Below are positions 30,417-38,708 of a stretch of DNA of 64,000 bases, in pieces. Source of the DNA: Marinobacter similis (GTDB lineage: Bacteria > Pseudomonadota > Gammaproteobacteria > Pseudomonadales > Oleiphilaceae); assembly GCF_000830985.1 (NCBI RefSeq), contig NZ_CP007151.1, forward strand, positions 3,348,001 to 3,412,000, given 5' to 3'. Both the position numbers and the translations under genes were made by a program. The notes beneath the pieces were generated by a model. It worked only from the letters and a program-made list of their open reading frames with translations. It did not search any database and had not been told where the DNA came from. Each line of letters opens with the position of its first letter. The first letter of the stretch is position 1.

Positions 30417-30499
30417 CCACTGAATAAGAACAACAAGCCGGTGATCGCGCTTACTGTGCTCACCGAATCAACGCCAGATTTATTAAAGAGGAAGTCGAC

Positions 30500-31702
30500 A
30501 TGTTTGAACTGTCTGACAAGGTCAAAGCACTGCAGGCGCAGCTGACTGAGTTCATGGATGCCCACATCTATCCAAACGAGCACGTCCATCACCAGCAGAT
30601 CGAACAGGCGGAAAATCGCTGGGCACCGGTGCCGATCATCGAGGAGCTGAAGAGCAAGGCCAAGGCGGAGGGATTGTGGAATCTGTTCCTGCCGGAAAGT
30701 GACCTGGGTGCTGGCCTGACCAACTTCGAGTACGCCCACCTGTGCGAAATCATGGGCCGTTCGGAAATGGCTCCGGAAGTGTTCAACTGCTCCGCGCCGG
30801 ATACCGGCAACATGGAAACCATTGCCCGTTACGGCAATGAAGAGCAGCAGGAGCAGTGGCTGAAACCGCTGCTGGCCGGTGAGATCCGTTCCTGTTTCTC
30901 CATGACTGAACCGGATGTCGCTTCCTCGGACGCCACCAATATCGCCTGCGAGATTCGTCGCGAGGGCGATGAGTATGTGATCAACGGTCGTAAATGGTGG
31001 TCCTCCGGTGCCATGACCACTACTAGCAAGATTGCCATTGTCATGGGCAAGACCGATCCGGACGCGCCCAAGCACCAGCAGCAGTCAATGATTTTAGTGC
31101 CGCTGGACACCCCGGGCGTGAAGATGATCAGGCCGCTGACGGTGTTTGGTTACGATCACGCCCCCCACGGCCACGCCGAGATTCATTACGACAACGTGCG
31201 GGTACCGGCCAGTAACATGCTGTTGGGCGAAGGCCGCGGTTTCGAAATTGCCCAGGGTCGCCTCGGGCCGGGCCGGATTCACCACTGCATGCGCACCATT
31301 GGTGTGGCCGAGCGGGCGCTGGAGCTTATGTGCAAGCGCGCCAATGAGCGCGAGGCGTTTGGTAAACCGCTGTCGAGCTTCGATTCCATCCGCAAGGACA
31401 TCGCCCGCAGCCGCATGGAGATTGAGCAGGCGCGACTGATGACCCTGAAAGCGGCACACATGATGGACACCGTAGGTAACAAGGTGGCCCGTCAGGAGAT
31501 CGCCATGATCAAGGTGATCGCCCCGAGCATGGCGCTGAAGGTGATCGATCGTGCTATCCAAGTGCACGGTGGCGCCGGTGTCAGTCAGGACACCTTCCTG
31601 GCTTCGGCCTGGGCCAAGGTTCGCACTTTGCGGCTGGCGGATGGGCCGGATGAGGTTCATCTGGATTCGGTGGCCAAGTTGGAACTGCGTCAGTACCGCT
31701 AA
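30500..31702 (+). CDS. ACAD10/ACAD11-type acyl-CoA dehydrogenase (LvaC-like)
   Basis: A 400-residue flavoprotein. Its sequence follows the acyl-CoA dehydrogenase domain of animal ACAD10/11 closely: [17 protein letters not shown] near residue 92, [48 protein letters not shown], and the end region [16 protein letters not shown]. In the family it acts on a phosphorylated 4-hydroxyacyl-CoA to remove phosphate and form an enoyl-CoA; LvaC in Pseudomonas putida does the same in levulinate breakdown. The separate kinase half is at 32784. GAGGAAG lies before the ATG at 30500. An SDR and a kinase follow on the same strand, as in the lva arrangement. Substrate chain length is not known. Confidence 0.92.
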   Translation: MFELSDKVKALQAQLTEFMDAHIYPNEHVHHQQIEQAENRWAPVPIIEELKSKAKAEGLWNLFLPESDLGAGLTNFEYAHLCEIMGRSEMAPEVFNCSAPDTGNMETIARYGNEEQQEQWLKPLLAGEIRSCFSMTEPDVASSDATNIACEIRREGDEYVINGRKWWSSGAMTTTSKIAIVMGKTDPDAPKHQQQSMILVPLDTPGVKMIRPLTVFGYDHAPHGHAEIHYDNVRVPASNMLLGEGRGFEIAQGRLGPGRIHHCMRTIGVAERALELMCKRANEREAFGKPLSSFDSIRKDIARSRMEIEQARLMTLKAAHMMDTVGNKVARQEIAMIKVIAPSMALKVIDRAIQVHGGAGVSQDTFLASAWAKVRTLRLADGPDEVHLDSVAKLELRQYR

Positions 31703-31730
31703 AACATTCGGCCCGCACAGTCGGGTGGCT

Positions 31731-31838
31731 GAACGAACGGGGAGGAACCTGCCGGGACACGCCGTGAATACGTCCCTGTAGGCTTGTGAAAAACATCCGT
31801 GTTTTTCACAGTCCCGGCAACTTCCTCCCCGTTCGTTC
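31731..31838. repeat. Nested palindromic intergenic repeat
   Basis: Outer arms of 28 bases (31731-31758 and 31811-31838) pair with two mismatches. Between them is a spacer (31759-31784) and an inner perfect hairpin TGTGAAAAACA-TCCG-TGTTTTTCACA (31785-31810). The element sits between the ACAD and the next SDR. Its form is that of a dispersed repetitive extragenic palindrome; the copy number cannot be seen in one window. It could also weaken transcription between the two genes. Confidence 0.8.
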
Positions 31839-31866
31839 CCGAAGCATCGAGCATGAGGATCGGAAA

Positions 31867-32634
31867 ATGAACAACCCGCTTTTTGATATGACTGGCAAGG
31901 TTGCCCTGGTCACCGGTTCCACTAAGGGAATCGGCCGTTCCATTGCCGAAGAAATGGCTCGCCTGGGCGCAAAAGTGGTGATCTCCAGCCGCAAGGCCGA
32001 AGCCTGTGAGCAGGTCGCGAATGAGCTGAAAGAGCAGGGTTACGAAGCCATCGCCATTCCCTGTCACGTTGGCAAGAAGGAAGACCTCCAGAACCTGGTC
32101 GAGAAGACCAACGAAGCCTGGGGCACCATCGACGTGCTGGTGTGCAACGCCGCCACCAATCCCGTGTACGGCCCCACGTCCGAGATGACCGACGAGGCCT
32201 GGGACAAAATCATGGACACCAACGTCAAAGGCACCTTCTGGCTCACCAATATGGTACTGCCGCAGATGGCGGAGAAAGGTGAGGGCGCGGTGGTCTTGCT
32301 GTCCAGCATCGCCGGTATTCGCGGCAACACCACCATCGGCACCTACGGCGTATCCAAGGCTGCCGAAGCAGCCCTGGCCCGCAACCTGGCCGTGGAATGG
32401 GGCCCGAAAGGCATTCGCATCAACAGCATCGCCCCCGGCCTGATCAAAACCGATTTCGCCAAGGCCCTCTGGGAAGACCCGGTCCGGGTAAAACGCGCCG
32501 AAGACAAAACACCGCTAAGAAGAATCGGCGACCCCGTCGACATCGCCGGCCTAGCAGTCTTTTTATCGACCAAAGCCAGCGCCTACATAACCGGCCAAGT
32601 CATCGTAGCCGACGGCGGCGAAACAATCTGTTGA
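31867..32634 (+). CDS. Short-chain dehydrogenase/reductase (LvaD-like position)
   Basis: A 255-residue SDR with the cofactor loop TGSTKGIGRS near residues 15-24, the segment LVCNAATNPVYGP, and the catalytic YGVSK with Tyr160 and Lys164. The C-terminus ITGQVIVADGGETIC is typical of the fabG-like group. The open frame runs further upstream, but ATG 31867 with GAGGAT nine bases before it is the clear start. It lies between the ACAD10/11-type dehydrogenase and the matching kinase, the position of LvaD in the lva operon, where the SDR participates with the dehydrogenase in rearranging hydroxyacyl-CoA. That role is inference from layout. It is a different SDR from the one at 29182. Confidence 0.9.
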   Translation: MNNPLFDMTGKVALVTGSTKGIGRSIAEEMARLGAKVVISSRKAEACEQVANELKEQGYEAIAIPCHVGKKEDLQNLVEKTNEAWGTIDVLVCNAATNPVYGPTSEMTDEAWDKIMDTNVKGTFWLTNMVLPQMAEKGEGAVVLLSSIAGIRGNTTIGTYGVSKAAEAALARNLAVEWGPKGIRINSIAPGLIKTDFAKALWEDPVRVKRAEDKTPLRRIGDPVDIAGLAVFLSTKASAYITGQVIVADGGETIC

Positions 32635-32678
32635 GGGTATTTAGTCAATGGTTTGCCAAGGCTGGCGGGTGGGGGTGT

Positions 32679-32734
32679 CTTTCTGCCGGGAAAAAAATGT
32701 CTGAGCGCAGCGAGTTATTTTTCCCAGAAGAAAG
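32679..32734. repeat. Second palindromic intergenic element
   Basis: Arms CTTTCTGCCGGGAAAAA (32679-32695) and TTTTTCCCAGAAGAAAG (32718-32734) pair with three mismatches around a core ATGTCTGAGCGCAGCGAG. Flanking G-rich and C-rich stretches (about 32661-32678 and 32735-32752) extend the stem with wobble pairs. It lies in the 149-base gap between the SDR and the kinase gene. The T-runs could make it terminate transcription partly on either strand. Confidence 0.65.
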
Positions 32735-32783
32735 GCGCCCCCGCCTGCCGGCCGCTGCCCCCTAAATAAAGGCAAAGAACAAA

Positions 32784-33847
32784 ATGAGCACGAACCCAGA
32801 GCTGGTAGACGTCCTACCAGCCCACAAATTCAACGAAGCCAACCTCCTGGCCTGGCTGCAACAAGCCATCCCAGGATTCGGCAATCGCCTGCAGGTCCAA
32901 CAGTTCCAGGGTGGCCAGTCCAACCCCACGTTCCTGCTGGACACCGACAGCGGCCGCTACGTGCTGCGCAAAAAGCCGCCAGGTAAGACCCTGCCATCGG
33001 CCCACATGGTGGAGCGCGAGTACAAAGTCATCCGCGCCCTTGCCGACAACACCTCAGTGCCGGTGCCCAAGGCCCGGGTGTTGTGCGAAGACAGCGAAGT
33101 TATTGGCACGCCGTTTTACGTCATGGACTTCATGGAAGGCCGGATCGTCAGCCACTCGGCACTGCGGGCGCTGGACAAAGCCGAGCGGATGCCGGCTCAC
33201 CATTCGGCCATCGACACTCTGGCGGCGCTGCACTCGGTGGATGTGAACGCCGTTGGACTGGGCGATTTTGGTCGGCCCGAGGGCTATGTTGCCCGCCAGG
33301 TCGCGCGCTGGACCAAGCAGTACCTGGCATCCAAAACCGACGACCTGCCCGAAATGGACAAACTGATCGAATGGCTGCCTGAGAATTTGCCGTCGACCGA
33401 CGAGTGCGCCATTGCCCACGGCGATTATCGGTTCGGAAACCTGATGCTGGCGCCCGAGAGCCCGCAGGTAATTGCGATTCTGGACTGGGAGCTTTCGACT
33501 CTGGGGCATCCGCTGGCGGACCTGGCCTATTACTGCCTGCCGTACCATCTGCCTCAGACCTGGAAGGCATGCGTGGTCTGTTGGGCGAGGATCTGGAAGC
33601 GCTGGGTATTCCAACCGAGCAGGAAACCATCAAACGCTATTGTGACCAGAGCGGCCGGGATGGCATCGACGACTGGCACGTGTACCTGGCGTTTTCGCTA
33701 TTCCGCCTCGCGGCTATCCTGCAGGGAGTCTACAAACGAGCGCTGGATGGAAATGCCGCCAACGCCAATGCCCTGGATGTGGGCAAGCGCGCCAGCCTAT
33801 TGGCGCAGGTTGGCTGGAAGATTGCCAGTGAGGGAGTGCAGCCATGA
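32784..33847 (+). CDS. APH-type hydroxyacyl-CoA kinase (ACAD10/11 N-terminal domain, LvaA-like), one frameshift
   Basis: A kinase of the aminoglycoside phosphotransferase fold matching the kinase half of animal ACAD11. It shows QGGQSNPTFLLD, the ATP-binding YVLRKKPPGKTLPSAH near residue 55, the catalytic loop HGDYRFGNLML and the metal-binding ILDWELSTLGHPLADLAYY. In the family (LvaA, ACAD10/11) it phosphorylates a 4-hydroxyacyl-CoA, which the partner dehydrogenase then converts to enoyl-CoA. At about 33560 ACC-CTGGAAGG reads ACCTGGAAGG; restored, the C-terminal part GMRGLLGEDLEALGIPT to KIASEGVQP ends at 33847, about 354 residues. Its stop overlaps the surE start (ATGA). The call is firm; the substrate is not. 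Confidence 0.9.
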
Positions 33848-34677
33848 GCGAGCAAAAAGCCATGAGCGAAAAGACAGCCATGAGTGAAGCCACGGCAGAT
33901 AAAGGCCCCATCGTTGAGCGCATCCTGATTACCAACGACGACGGCATTAACGCGCCCGGGCTCGCGATCCTCGAAGCGATCGCCCGCAAGCTGGCCAATG
34001 AGGTCTGGATTGTCGCCCCGGAGCACGATCGCAGTGGCGCCGGCCAGAGCATCTCTATTCACGATCCCTTGCGGGTTTACGAAACCGGGACGCGACGCTA
34101 CGCGGTGTCCGGTACGCCGGCGGACTGTGTGCTCTATTCCCTGGCCAAATGGTTTGAGGAGACGCCGCCGGACTTGGTGCTGTCCGGGGTTAATTGCGGG
34201 GCCAATATCAGCGATTCGGTGCAGTACTCCGGCACTGTTGGCGCCGTCCTTAGCGCCTTGCACATGAATATTCCAGCCATTGCCCTGAGCCAGGCGTTCC
34301 TGTCCCGCGAGGGCATCCAGTGGGATCCGGTCCGGCAATTTGGCGAGCGGGTTATCCGCAAGCTCTGGCAGAACGCTGAAATCCGCGCATGGAACGTGAA
34401 CTTCCCGGCCTGTGACGCGGATGACATCAAACTGGCCCGATGGTGCCGGCAATCTACCGGCTCTATCCAAAGGTCCCGGCTTCTGGCCGGCAAGGATGCT
34501 CGCAGCCTTCCGTACTGGTGGCTGGGCTTTGATCGCGATTCCCGGCACATCGTCGAGCCGGATGCCGATGTTTCGGTGCTGCGGGATAAAGCCATCGCCA
34601 TCCAGCCCTTACGGCACGAAGATCCGCTGCCCGGGGGCAGCAACGAATTCGATTTGTCCGCCTCTGCGGCTGACTGA
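33844..34677 (+). CDS. surE: SurE family 5'/3'-nucleotidase (phosphatase)
   Basis: SurE is a metal-dependent phosphatase acting on nucleoside monophosphates and short polyphosphates. The nucleotide/metal site ILITNDDGINAPGL lies near residues 26-39, followed by APEHDRSGAGQSIS and SGVNCGANISDSVQYSGTVGA. The 277 residues are typical apart from an N-terminal extension of about 20 residues. That extension comes from an 18-base tandem unit carrying three possible ATG starts (33844, 33862, 33880). The gene is coupled to the kinase upstream by an ATGA overlap, and a CoA ligase follows 23 bases on. Being placed next to a kinase of CoA esters suggests it may act on a phosphorylated metabolite rather than nucleotides; that is inference. 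The core is intact. Confidence 0.93.
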   Translation: MSEQKAMSEKTAMSEATADKGPIVERILITNDDGINAPGLAILEAIARKLANEVWIVAPEHDRSGAGQSISIHDPLRVYETGTRRYAVSGTPADCVLYSLAKWFEETPPDLVLSGVNCGANISDSVQYSGTVGAVLSALHMNIPAIALSQAFLSREGIQWDPVRQFGERVIRKLWQNAEIRAWNVNFPACDADDIKLARWCRQSTGSIQRSRLLAGKDARSLPYWWLGFDRDSRHIVEPDADVSVLRDKAIAIQPLRHEDPLPGGSNEFDLSASAAD

Positions 34678-34700
34678 CTAACACTGGGAGTACAGCAAAC

Positions 34701-36374
34701 ATGTTCACACGCCACTACAAGGTATGGCCGCACGAACTGCCAAAAACCATGACCTTGCCGAAGACCAGCCTCTTCACCAATCTGGAGATCTCGGCGCGGC
34801 GGTTCCCTGACCATACTGCGATCATCTTCTACGATGCGCCCATCACCTACCGTCGCCTGTTGACGGAAGTTGAGGCCATGGCCGGTTATCTCCAGTCCCA
34901 GGGCGTGCAAAAGGGCGATCGGGTGCTGTTGTACATGCAGAACTCGCCTCAGTATGTGATTTCCTACTACGCCATCCTGCGCGCCGACGCCGTGGTCATT
35001 CCGGTTAACCCGATGAACCGTTCGGCCGAGCTGGAGCATTACATAGCCGATACCGGTGCCCACGTGTGCCTGGCAGGTCAGGAGCTGGAGGGCTTTATTA
35101 CCCCGTTGCTGGCGGAGACCGATCTGGAGCGTGTAGTGGTGGCCTCCTACAGCACCTACATCAAGCCGGATACTGATCTGACGCTGCCAGCAGAGGTGTC
35201 CGCTCCGGCCTGGTGCGGCGACGTGCCGGGCCTGGTGAGCTGGGAAGCCGCCATGGCCGAGGCGCGGGTGCCGGCCGAACACACCGCCGGCCCGGATGAC
35301 CTGGCGGTAATTCCGTACAGCTCTGGAACCACTGGCGCGCCCAAGGGCTGCATGCACACGCACCGGTCGGTGATGGCCACGGCCGTGCACCGGGTGTTCT
35401 GGAACCTGAGTACCCAGAACAGTGTGCAGCTGGCGACCCTGCCGTTCTTCCACGTGACCGGCATGACCGGCTCCATGAACGGCCCCATCTACTGTGGTGC
35501 CACCTCGGTCATCATGACCCGTTGGGACCGCACCACCGCTTCCCGATTGATTGAACGCTACAAGGTTACCGGCTGGACCAACATCGTCACCATGGCAGTG
35601 GATTTTCTGTCCAATCCGGACATCGGTCAGTACGATCTGACCAGCCTGAATATGATTGGTGGTGGCGGTGCCGCCATGCCGGTCGCCGTTGCCGAGAAGC
35701 TGAAGAAGCTGACCGGCCTGAATTACATTGAGGGCTACGGCCTGTCGGAGACCATGGCGGCCACCCACATCAACCCCAATGCCAATCCTAAGCCCCAGTG
35801 CCTGGGTATTCCGGTGTTCGATGTCGATAGCCGCATCATCGATGTCGATACCCTGGAAGAGAAGGCGCCTGGCGAGACTGGCGAAATCGTTTCGAATGGG
35901 CCCCAGGTGACGAAGGGGTACTGGAACCGGCCGGCGGAAACCGAGGCGGCCTTTGTGGAAATCGACGGCAAGCAGTTCTTCCGCACCGGCGATCTGGGCT
36001 ACTACGATGAGGACGGCTATTTCTTCATGGTCGATCGGGTCAAGCGCATGATCAACGCTTCCGGGTTCAAGGTTTGGCCGTCCGAGGTTGAGGCACTGAT
36101 GTACCGCCATCCCGCCATCCACGAGGTGTGCATCATCTCCTCGCCCGACCCCAAGCGCGGCGAAACCGTAAAGGCCTGCATCGTGCTTACTCCGGAGGCC
36201 GGGGGCGCTACCACGGTCGAGGACATCACCAGCTGGTGCAAGGAACAGATGGCGGCCTACAAGGTGCCGGCGATCGTTGAGTTTGTGGATGCATTGCCCA
36301 AGTCGCCCACCGGCAAGTTGATGTGGCGCGCGCTGCAGGAACAAGAGTGGGAAGCCAGGAATAAAACCGTATGA
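34701..36374 (+). CDS. Acyl-CoA synthetase (AMP-forming)
   Basis: A 557-residue class I adenylate-forming CoA ligase. The P-loop YSSGTTGAPKG, the PFFHVTGMTGSMNGP region, GYGLSETMAATHINP and the hinge FRTGDLGYYDEDGYFFMVDRVKRMIN are all present, with the C-terminal catalytic lysine in SPTGKLMWR. It activates a carboxylic acid, and in the lva-like arrangement would supply the acyl-CoA entering the kinase/dehydrogenase route, matching LvaE by position. GGGAG lies shortly before the ATG. The stop overlaps the next gene by four bases (ATGA), so the two are coupled. Chain length or ring preference cannot be inferred. Confidence 0.93.
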   Translation: MFTRHYKVWPHELPKTMTLPKTSLFTNLEISARRFPDHTAIIFYDAPITYRRLLTEVEAMAGYLQSQGVQKGDRVLLYMQNSPQYVISYYAILRADAVVIPVNPMNRSAELEHYIADTGAHVCLAGQELEGFITPLLAETDLERVVVASYSTYIKPDTDLTLPAEVSAPAWCGDVPGLVSWEAAMAEARVPAEHTAGPDDLAVIPYSSGTTGAPKGCMHTHRSVMATAVHRVFWNLSTQNSVQLATLPFFHVTGMTGSMNGPIYCGATSVIMTRWDRTTASRLIERYKVTGWTNIVTMAVDFLSNPDIGQYDLTSLNMIGGGGAAMPVAVAEKLKKLTGLNYIEGYGLSETMAATHINPNANPKPQCLGIPVFDVDSRIIDVDTLEEKAPGETGEIVSNGPQVTKGYWNRPAETEAAFVEIDGKQFFRTGDLGYYDEDGYFFMVDRVKRMINASGFKVWPSEVEALMYRHPAIHEVCIISSPDPKRGETVKACIVLTPEAGGATTVEDITSWCKEQMAAYKVPAIVEFVDALPKSPTGKLMWRALQEQEWEARNKTV

Positions 36375-37306
36375 CTGATAAACCCAGTATTCTCATCGTC
36401 GGCGCGGGTGCCATTGGCAGCTTTTACGGAGCCATACTGAAGCGGGCCGGTTGCTCGGTCAGCACCGTTCTGCGCTCCGAGTACGAGGCGGTGAAAGAAA
36501 ATGGCATACGCATTTCCAGTCCGCTCGGGGATCTCTCTTACCGCCCGGATCAGGTCTACCGCGATGGCGACAGTCCGCAATCGCCGCCGGACTACCTGAT
36601 CCTGTGTGTGAAGGTGTTGCCGGGCACCGACCGTGCCCAGCTGGTACGCCCCTGGATGGGGCCCAATACCCGGCTGGTGCTGATCGAGAATGGTCTGGAT
36701 ATCGAGCGGGAGCTGGCGGAGGCCTACCCGGATAATCCCCTGATCAGCTGCCTCGCGTTCATCGCGGCCAGCCGCACCGAGCCAGGTGTGGTTGAGCACA
36801 AAGCCTATGGCAAACTGGTGATGGGAAGTTACCCAGAGGGTATCAGTGAGGATTGCCGAACCCTGTCCGACCTGTTCATTGAGGGCGGTATCAAGGTGGA
36901 CCTGACCGAGGCGGTGGTGGGAGAGCGCTGGCGCAAATGCTTGTGGAATACCCCATTCAATCCGCTATCGGTGATCGCCAATGGCGCCGACACCCGGACT
37001 ATTCTCGATACCGAGGGTGGTGAGGCACTGATTCGGGCCATGATCCGGGAAGTGATGGCAGTGGCTGAAGCCGAAGGCTACCCTATGGAGGAGTCGCTGA
37101 TCGAGCAGAACATCGAGGGTACCCGCAAAATGCCGCCCTACAAGAACAGCATGGCGTTGGACTATCTGAACGACCGGCCCATTGAGCGGGATGCCGTACT
37201 TGGTAACGTGGTGGCCCTGGCGGAACGCCATGGCATTGCGGTGCCGCACCTGAACACGGTCCTGGTGACCCTGAAGATGCGGGCTAGTCTGGAAGGCCGG
37301 GCTTAA
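36371..37306 (+). CDS. Ketopantoate reductase (ApbA/PanE) family protein
   Basis: A 311-residue NAD(P)-dependent reductase with the N-terminal Rossmann motif GAGAIGSFYGA near residues 10-20 and the C-terminal ApbA segment WRKCLWNTPFNPLSVIANGADT followed by MIREVMAVAEAEGYP. The catalytic lysine (RWRKCLWN) and the Asn/Ser region fit PanE, which reduces 2-ketopantoate to pantoate. Because it is coupled to a CoA ligase inside a catabolic set, it may instead reduce a 2-oxo intermediate; many such paralogues are not true PanE. It ends before a bidirectional terminator. I therefore give the family and not the panE symbol. Confidence 0.85.
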   Translation: MTDKPSILIVGAGAIGSFYGAILKRAGCSVSTVLRSEYEAVKENGIRISSPLGDLSYRPDQVYRDGDSPQSPPDYLILCVKVLPGTDRAQLVRPWMGPNTRLVLIENGLDIERELAEAYPDNPLISCLAFIAASRTEPGVVEHKAYGKLVMGSYPEGISEDCRTLSDLFIEGGIKVDLTEAVVGERWRKCLWNTPFNPLSVIANGADTRTILDTEGGEALIRAMIREVMAVAEAEGYPMEESLIEQNIEGTRKMPPYKNSMALDYLNDRPIERDAVLGNVVALAERHGIAVPHLNTVLVTLKMRASLEGRA

Positions 37307-37321
37307 GCTCCGGGTATTGCT

Positions 37322-37357
37322 AACAGGCACTGCTGCCAGGCAGTGCCTGTCTTGTTT
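37322..37357. terminator. Rho-independent terminator between convergent genes
   Basis: Arms ACAGGCACTGC and GCAGTGCCTGT with a 6-base loop are followed by a T-rich stretch (CTTGTTTTTA). It closes the ligase/reductase operon; the opposite MaoC gene ends directly after it. Confidence 0.85.
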
Positions 37358-37813
37358 TTAGAGCACGTACATCACCAGGCTTTCAGCGACACAGGCCGGT
37401 TTTTCCTCGCCCTTGATCTCCACCGTGGTGTGGTAGCTGGCCAGATATCTCTGGTCGTCTACCCGGGTCACGTCCAGTAGTTCCATCCTCGAGCGAATGT
37501 CCGAGCCGGATTTCACCGCCGACGGAAAGCGCAACTTGTTCAGACCGTAGTTGATGCTGGCGCTGATGCCGCTGACCTGCAGCACCTGGGTGTTCAGCTT
37601 GGGAATAAGCGACACGGTGAGAAAGCCGTGGGCCACCGGACTGCCCCAGGGGCTCTCTCGGCGGGCGCGCTCCACATCAACATGAATCCACTGGTGATCG
37701 CCGGTGGCATCGGAGAAGGCCTGGATCATGTCCTGGGATATGGTCTGCCAGGGGCTGTGGCCGATGACCTTGCCCTTGTAGTCGTTCAATTCTTCGAGTG
37801 TCGGGGTCAGCAC
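37358..37813 (-). CDS. MaoC-family enoyl-CoA hydratase/dehydratase
   Basis: A 151-residue single hotdog domain of the MaoC type, which hydrates trans-enoyl-CoA to (R)-3-hydroxyacyl-CoA. The family features are YKGKVIGHSPWQTISQDMIQAFSDATGDHQWIH near the start, with the catalytic Asp-His of the ATGDHQWIHVD motif, and the segment PVAHGFLTVSLIPKL. The end SLVMYVL is a natural C-terminus. It is followed on the minus strand, across a short gap upstream, by the aldolase-like gene at 37840-38600, suggesting one transcription unit. The route served is inferred as beta-oxidation of an unusual acid. Confidence 0.92.
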   Translation of the reverse strand: MLTPTLEELNDYKGKVIGHSPWQTISQDMIQAFSDATGDHQWIHVDVERARRESPWGSPVAHGFLTVSLIPKLNTQVLQVSGISASINYGLNKLRFPSAVKSGSDIRSRMELLDVTRVDDQRYLASYHTTVEIKGEEKPACVAESLVMYVL

Positions 37814-37839
37814 GGCATACTCCTTGTTGGTTCCATCAT

Positions 37840-38600
37840 TTACACTGCGTAACCGGGGTTCTTGCTATCCAGCAGGCGCAACAGGGCCGGCCAGGTCAGC
37901 TTGGCCGCGGCGCCAAGATTCTGCGATTGCTCGGCGGTGGTTTGTACTGCCTGTTCCGACGGCATCCAGGTGGGCCCGCAGCTCTGGGCTTTGACCTGGA
38001 TCTCGCAGGCTTTCATCAGGAAGTACAGGTAGGTGAAGGTTTCCGGCACGGTCTGACCGGCGGTCAGCACCCCGTGATTGCGTAGCAGCATCATCGATTT
38101 GTTACCCAGATCGCTGATCAGGCGTTCGCGCTCGTCCAGGTTCAGGGCCACACCCTCGTAATCGTGATAGCTGAGGTGGTCGAGGCACAGCATGGCGGTC
38201 TGGCTCAGGGGCAGCAGGCCGTCCCGATGAGCGGACACCGCGACACCGTCTGCGGCGTGCAGGTGCATGACCGCGCCGGCATCGTCCCGGCTCATGTGCA
38301 CGGCACTGTGAATGGTGAATCCAGCGGGATTGACCCGGCCCAACCCACCGGCGGCCACCACCTGGCCGTCCTGGTCCACTTTCACCAGCGACGACGCGGT
38401 GATTTCGTGGAACAGCAGGCCGTAGGGGTTGATCAGGAAATGATGCTCCGGGCCGGGAACGCGGGCGGACAGATGGGTAAAAACCAGATCGTCCCAGCCA
38501 AACAGAGCCACTAAACGATAGGCGGCGGCCAGCTCGGTACGGACCTGCATTCGGCCTTGTGCAGGGCTTTGTTATCCGGATGCTCGGTGCTTGTTGTCAT
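37840..38600 (-). CDS. Class II aldolase/adducin family protein, start-region frameshift
   Basis: A cytoplasmic metalloenzyme domain related to fuculose-phosphate aldolase and to decarboxylases of this fold. Metal ligands are visible in MHLHAADG and the later MLLRNHGVLTAG, with the conserved N-terminal YRLVALFGWDDLVFTHLSAR. The open frame begins at ATG 38550, but a better start is ATG 38600 with GAGGTG upstream. Its frame joins if one A is restored at about 38551 (GAA-ATG), giving MTTSTEHPDNKALHKAEM ahead of QVRTELAAAYRL. From there the protein is about 254 residues. The reaction cannot be given from sequence. A terminator for the upstream dehydrogenase genes lies just before it. Confidence 0.8.
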
Positions 38601-38624
38601 TGGTTCACCTCAATGGATCGGAAC

Positions 38625-38655
38625 AAAAAAGGGGGTGACCTTGCGGACACCCCCT
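38625..38655 (-). terminator. Terminator of the acyl-CoA dehydrogenase pair
   Basis: On the minus strand the stem AGGGGGTG / CACCCCCT with a 10-base loop is followed by TTTTTT. It lies after the dehydrogenase at 38709, before the aldolase gene. Confidence 0.85.
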
Positions 38656-38708
38656 GAACAGGACCCCAGACTCGAAGGGGGAGGTCCCGGACTCGCTAAT
38701 GCACGGTG

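Noticed and set aside
34134..36344. A 736-residue open frame on the minus strand
   Set aside because: It lies fully antisense to SurE and the CoA ligase, shows no domain signature, and has the composition of a mirrored G+C-rich gene.
36371..37306. Naming the ApbA-family gene panE
   Set aside because: Many members in catabolic clusters are not ketopantoate reductases, and this one is coupled to a CoA ligase.
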